From Streptosporangiaceae bacterium (GTDB lineage: Bacteria; Actinomycetota; Actinomycetes; Streptosporangiales; Streptosporangiaceae), in the NCBI GenBank assembly GCA_030045215.1, contig JASIBJ010000171.1, positions 1 through 16,643 on the forward strand: a stretch of 16,643 bases of DNA. The letters run 5' to 3'. The notes beneath the pieces were generated by a model, which saw nothing but the letters and a program-made list of their open reading frames with translations, was not told the DNA's origin and ran no database searches. Below, piece after piece: positions 13,644 to 16,643 of the stretch; within the stretch, counting starts at the first letter, position 1; each line of letters opens with the position of its first letter. Position numbers and translations under genes: made by a program.

Positions 13644-14276
13644 ATGAACGCCGCATTGCAGGGGTCCCTGCTCGACCTAACCGACGAGCCCGGGCTAGGC
13701 GCGCTCGGGGGTGCGGTCGAGCGGACTGAACTGGCTCACGGCGCCTGGGTCGATCTCAGGCCCGGCTGGCTGGCCGGCGCCGACGAGCTGTTCGGCCGCC
13801 TGCTCCAGGTCGTTCCCTGGAGGGCCGAGCGGCGCAGGATGTACGACCGCGTGGTGGACGTTCCCCGGCTGTTGTGCTTCTACGCCGAAGATGAGGAGCT
13901 GCCAGACCCGGTGCTCACGCACGCGAGGGCCGCGCTGGACGACCACTATCGAGCCGAGCTCCGTGAGCCGTTCGCGACGGCCGGGCTGTGCCTGTACCGG
14001 GACGGGCGAGACAGCGTTGCCTGGCACGGTGACACCATCGGGCGGGGCAGCAAGGAAGACACGATGGTCGCGATCCTGTCCCTGGGCACGCCGCGCGCGC
14101 TGCTCCTGCGGCCCCTCGGCGGCGGTGGTCCTACCCTGCGGCACGACCTCGGCCACGGCGACCTGCTGGTGATGGGCGGCAGCTGCCAGCGCACGTGGCA
14201 GCACGCGGTGCCGAAGACGTCCCGGCCGACCGGGCCGCGTATCAGCGTGCAGTTCCGCCCGAGCGGCGTCCGCTGA
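13644..14276 (+). CDS. AlkB-type 2-oxoglutarate/Fe(II) dioxygenase (alkylated nucleic acid demethylase)
   Basis: This 210-residue protein matches bacterial AlkB-family dioxygenases, which remove alkyl groups such as 1-methyladenine and 3-methylcytosine from DNA or RNA using iron and 2-oxoglutarate. Visible are PRLLCFYAEDEELPDPVL, the YRDGRDSVAWHGD stretch (118-130) with iron ligands His128 and Asp130, the third ligand His187 in QHAVPK, and the 2-oxoglutarate-binding end RISVQFR (199-205). All core residues are intact. The N-terminal ~70 residues match the nucleotide-recognition part of the family loosely. It is divergent from rtcB, with 91 bp to the sigma factor gene downstream. The start is ATG 13644 without a ribosome site. 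DNA versus RNA preference cannot be told. Confidence 0.9.
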   Translation: MNAALQGSLLDLTDEPGLGALGGAVERTELAHGAWVDLRPGWLAGADELFGRLLQVVPWRAERRRMYDRVVDVPRLLCFYAEDEELPDPVLTHARAALDDHYRAELREPFATAGLCLYRDGRDSVAWHGDTIGRGSKEDTMVAILSLGTPRALLLRPLGGGGPTLRHDLGHGDLLVMGGSCQRTWQHAVPKTSRPTGPRISVQFRPSGVR

Positions 14277-14334
14277 CTGGCGGTAGCCCGCCGCCGCGAG
14301 CTACGCTCCGTCCCGCGTGCAACGGTTTGCCCGC

Positions 14335-14355
14335 CTCCCGCTCTCTGAACGGGAG
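14335..14355 (+). repeat. Hairpin next to the sigma factor ribosome binding site
   Basis: CTCCCG (14335-14340) pairs with CGGGAG (14350-14355) across a 9-base loop. The right arm ends one base before the AGGAGG ribosome site. The structure could affect ribosome access or be a 5' leader element. Six base pairs is modest. Confidence 0.35.
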
Positions 14356-14356
14356 T

Positions 14357-14362
14357 AGGAGG
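14357..14362 (+). promoter_or_regulatory. Ribosome binding site deciding the sigma factor start
   Basis: A perfect AGGAGG with 5 bases to GTG 14368. The in-frame GTG at 14362 overlaps this site and is therefore less likely to be the start. Confidence 0.65.
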
Positions 14363-14367
14363 TGCGG

Positions 14368-14883
14368 GTGGACGAGGGTGCGGCATGCGAGTTCGCCGAA
14401 TTCGCGCGCGGCCGCTGGCATGCGCTGACCCGGCTCGCCTACGGCCTGACCGGTGATCGGGGCCTGGCCGAGGACCTGGCCCAGACCGCGCTGGCGAACG
14501 CATACGCCGCCTGGCCGCGGGTCCGCCGGGCCGATGATCCCGATGCCTACCTGCGCCGGATCCTGGTCAACGCCTACCGTGGCAGCTTCCGCAAGAGCAG
14601 GGTGCGCGAGCAGCTCACTGGCGCGCCGCAGGAATATGCCGAGCGGGCCAGTGGCGACCCGGCCGCGCTCCGGTCCGACCGCGCCGCGATCATCGCCGCC
14701 CTGCTCGAACTGCCACCGCGCCAGCGCGAGGTCATCGTCCTGCGGTACTGGCTCGACCTGACCGAAACTCAGGTCGCGGCCACGCTGCAGTGCTCCGTCG
14801 GCAACGTGAAGAGCCAGACGTCGCGGGCGCTGGCCAAGCTCAGAGACAGCGCCGAGCTGGCCGACTGGGGTGGTGGCCGATGA
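14368..14883 (+). CDS. SigE-family (ECF-type) RNA polymerase sigma factor
   Basis: This 171-residue sigma factor has region 2 at about 10-78 (LAYGLTGDRGLAEDLAQTAL ... DAYLRRILVNAYRGSFRKSR) and region 4 at about 105-160 (LPPRQREVIVLRYWLDLTETQVAATLQCSVGNVKSQTSRALAKLR), with no region 1 or 3. The wording matches the actinobacterial 'SigE family' subgroup of ECF sigma factors. It directs RNA polymerase to a small regulon, usually in response to envelope or other external signals. Its TGA overlaps the ATG of the next gene, a single-pass membrane protein (ATGA), so the two are translationally coupled and that protein is the likely regulator of this sigma factor. No zinc-finger anti-sigma motif is seen. 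Confidence 0.92.
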   Translation: MDEGAACEFAEFARGRWHALTRLAYGLTGDRGLAEDLAQTALANAYAAWPRVRRADDPDAYLRRILVNAYRGSFRKSRVREQLTGAPQEYAERASGDPAALRSDRAAIIAALLELPPRQREVIVLRYWLDLTETQVAATLQCSVGNVKSQTSRALAKLRDSAELADWGGGR

Positions 14884-16088
14884 GCATCAGCGAGGAGCCG
14901 CGGCTGCGCCGCCAGCTGGGCGCCGCAATGGATTCCTATGAGCCCGGCCCGATGCGGCTGGAGGCGATCGTGGCCGACGGCCGGTCGATCCTGATCCGCA
15001 GACGGATCACGGTGGCGCTGTGCCTGGTCGTGGTGCTGGTGGCGGCCTCGCTCATTCCGCTGGCGCTGCGAGCACCGGCTCGGCCGGCACCGAGTTCGCC
15101 GCTGCGCTACCGGGTCGCGGTGGTGCCGGCCCGCCCGCCGGACCGGCCGCTGGTCCCGACGTACGGGACGACCAACTCGACGCCCGTCGCCTCCGGCTGG
15201 GTCGATGGCAGGCCATGGCTGGGGAGCCTGTACCAGTCCGGCGGCAATGTGGGCCTCGGGGATGGCAACGTCTCGCTGCCGGGAGACGGCCTCGGCGGCC
15301 CCCCGGCCGCGACCCGGTCGGGCGCCCCGGCCACCATCTTCAGCGCCGAGGACAGTCCCTACTACTGGACCGACTACGGGATCGTCCGGTCAGACGTGTC
15401 TTACCTGCACGTGCGGCTGACCAACGGCCAGGTCCTGACGATCTGGCCCGTGGCGCTCTTCGGGCCCCGATACGCGCGTTACTTCGCTTTCGCCGTGCCG
15501 ACCACCGGCGACGTGACCGGGATCGCGGCCTACTCCGCCCGTGGCGAGATCGGATACACCCTCCCGTTCACGTTGTACGGCGCGTATCAGGCGCACTGGC
15601 TGTCGCCGGGCCAGCCCGCCCGGCCCCGGCCCGCGCGCTACCTGATCGGGCAGGGCACCGTGCGCGGCGGTCCGTGGTCAGCGTGGGTCTATGCCGGGCC
15701 GTGGGGCATCTGCCAGGTCAGCTTCTTTCGCCGGTCCGGTTACCCGGCCGCGCAGTGCCTGCCGCCTCGCCTCTCCGGCCGCGTCGCCGTGGCCCTCAGG
15801 AACGACCTGTGGATGATCGGGCCGCTCGGCTGGGAAGAGGCAGGCCACCTCAGCCCCGCGATCGAAGTCGTCCAGGCGGCACCGGAGGTCAGCTACCTGA
15901 TCCTGACCAGGGCCGACGGCACGACATTCCGGGTCAACGCGGTCCGCGTGGGCCCGGCCAGATACTGCGCGTTCCCGACCTACTATTTCCTCTTGAGCAA
16001 CAGGACCGGGGCCGCGACGGTCGTGCGCTGGGTCGCTTACGACGCCGCCGGGCAAAGGCTCGCATCGGGGTCGGCGCTCGTACGCTGA
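14880..16088 (+). CDS. Single-pass membrane protein with duplicated ectodomain, coupled to the sigma factor (putative anti-sigma or sensor)
   Basis: This 402-residue protein has a short cytoplasmic N-terminus (1-42, ending in RRR), one membrane segment (~43-64) and a large outer part. The N-terminus (EEPRLRRQLGAAMDSYEPGP ... RSILIRRR) resembles small proteins encoded behind SigE-family sigma genes. There is no HxxxCxxC anti-sigma motif. The ectodomain seems to hold two related halves: GWVDGRPW (106-113) against GTVRGGPW (259-266), and DVSYLHVRLTNGQVLTI (172-188) against EVSYLILTRADGTTFRV (336-352), each followed by a GP..Y/A-F...AY.A.G pattern. I do not recognise a named domain. ATG 14880 overlaps the sigma stop (ATGA). 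It ends 1 bp from the convergent enzyme gene. Confidence 0.8.
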   Translation: MSISEEPRLRRQLGAAMDSYEPGPMRLEAIVADGRSILIRRRITVALCLVVVLVAASLIPLALRAPARPAPSSPLRYRVAVVPARPPDRPLVPTYGTTNSTPVASGWVDGRPWLGSLYQSGGNVGLGDGNVSLPGDGLGGPPAATRSGAPATIFSAEDSPYYWTDYGIVRSDVSYLHVRLTNGQVLTIWPVALFGPRYARYFAFAVPTTGDVTGIAAYSARGEIGYTLPFTLYGAYQAHWLSPGQPARPRPARYLIGQGTVRGGPWSAWVYAGPWGICQVSFFRRSGYPAAQCLPPRLSGRVAVALRNDLWMIGPLGWEEAGHLSPAIEVVQAAPEVSYLILTRADGTTFRVNAVRVGPARYCAFPTYYFLLSNRTGAATVVRWVAYDAAGQRLASGSALVR

Positions 16089-16089
16089 C

Positions 16090-16643
16090 TCACGCCGCAG
16101 CGCGCAGCAGGGGCTGGGTCAGGCACGTCGGGCCTCCGTCGCCCTTGATCGAGATCTCCGAGCCGTCGTAGACGTGCACCTCGCAGCCGCTGGCCTCCAG
16201 CGCGGCGCGGGTCTGCGGGTTGCCGTCGACCATGACCACCACGCGGGGGCGAACAGCCAGGACGTTGCAGGCCATCGTCTCGTACTCCTCGGGCGGCACC
16301 GGCACGACGCGCACGCCGCGCCCGGCCAGCTCCTCCATCAGCGGCACCGGCGCCAGCGGCGGGTACACGACGGCCAGGTCGCTGGCGACCGGCGAGATCA
16401 CCGACATCAAATGCAGCACGTGCTGAGGCCCGCGATCGTGCGGCATGTCAACCGAGGCCACAGCCGTGCCCTCGACCGCGAGGATCTCGCGGAGCTGGCG
16501 CACGCCGTGGGCGTTGGTGCGGTAGCTGCGGCCGACCAGTACCGAGCGCTCGTCCAGCCAGATAATGTCGCCGCCGTCGGCTCGCGCCGCGTCGGCGTCC
16601 GGTCGATGGTGGCGCCGCTGCGCCGCGTGCTGCTGCGCCGGCC
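16090..16643 (-). CDS. Arginine deiminase/DDAH-family amidinotransferase-fold enzyme (N-terminus beyond window)
   Basis: The minus-strand frame is open from the right edge to TGA at 16092-16090, so the N-terminal part is missing. Family signatures are DGGDIIWLDERSVLVGRSYRTN, MPHDRGPQHVLHLMSVISPV with the catalytic-type His, PEEYETMACNVLAVRPRVVV, and the C-terminal KGDGGPTCLTQPLLR, in which Cys (codon at 16123-16125) is the nucleophile. These enzymes attack the guanidinium of arginine or methylarginine to release citrulline with ammonia or an amine (arginine deiminase, dimethylarginine dimethylaminohydrolase), or transfer the amidino group. The substrate cannot be told. The residues just before DGGD (RRHHRPDADAARA) are less family-like. 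The stop is 1 bp from the membrane protein stop. Confidence 0.88.
   Translation of the reverse strand, partial: PAQQHAAQRRHHRPDADAARADGGDIIWLDERSVLVGRSYRTNAHGVRQLREILAVEGTAVASVDMPHDRGPQHVLHLMSVISPVASDLAVVYPPLAPVPLMEELAGRGVRVVPVPPEEYETMACNVLAVRPRVVVMVDGNPQTRAALEASGCEVHVYDGSEISIKGDGGPTCLTQPLLRAAA

Noticed and set aside
15020..16171. Long plus-strand frame overlapping the membrane protein gene
   Set aside because: Arg/Pro/Gly-rich translation typical of a shifted frame in GC-rich DNA; the frame starting at 14880 has a membrane segment, normal composition and ATGA coupling.
1..16643. CRISPR array, tRNA/rRNA genes, insertion sequences, integrase or attachment sites
   Set aside because: No regularly spaced repeats, no recognisable structural RNA, and no transposase or integrase motifs were seen in either strand.

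Overview
The window is GC-rich, uses many GTG starts and carries a DUF5753 regulator with a DUF397 partner. That pairing is confined to actinomycetes in my knowledge, so the source is most likely a filamentous or soil actinobacterium (Streptosporangiales, Streptomyces or a relative). I cannot place it to genus. No rRNA, tRNA, CRISPR array, transposase or integrase was recognised, and it reads as ordinary chromosome. Sixteen genes are supported, two of them cut by the window ends.

Layout. 1-1253: the C-terminal part of an XRE/DUF5753 regulator, a ~550-bp gap holding four copies of a GTTGCCA/TGGCAAC heptamer, and a small DUF397 gene. 1270-3145 (minus): a two-gene NHEJ-type operon, an ATP-dependent DNA ligase followed by a LigD-type polymerase/primase; these are two overlapping genes, not one fused LigD. 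3330-5799 (plus): a ComB-like phosphatase-family protein, then a membrane Ser/Thr kinase with an extracellular NTF2-like domain. 5744-8171 (minus): a class I glutamine amidotransferase-like protein and, downstream behind its own palindromic site, an acyl-CoA synthetase. 8424-12371 (plus): a GNAT acetyltransferase and an NmrA-like NAD(P)-binding protein (probably one operon), then a GH15 glucoamylase/trehalase-type hydrolase. 12352-13530 (minus) and 13644-14276 (plus): the RNA ligase RtcB divergent from an AlkB-type dioxygenase. 14368-16088 (plus): a SigE-family sigma factor coupled by ATGA to a single-pass membrane protein whose ectodomain seems internally duplicated. 16090-16643 (minus): a partial arginine deiminase/DDAH-family enzyme.

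Themes. Four genes act on nucleic-acid damage or ends (ligase, polymerase, RtcB, AlkB), but in two separate loci. Two are envelope sensors or signalling proteins (kinase, sigma/ectodomain pair). All four tail-to-tail junctions are extremely tight (16-bp gap, 56-bp overlap, 20-bp overlap, 1-bp gap), leaving no room for conventional intergenic terminators. I found no convincing multi-gene system that is wholly new. The best candidates for follow-up are the duplicated ectodomain protein coupled to the sigma factor, the heptamer cluster between the DUF5753 and DUF397 genes, and the RtcB-AlkB divergent pair.
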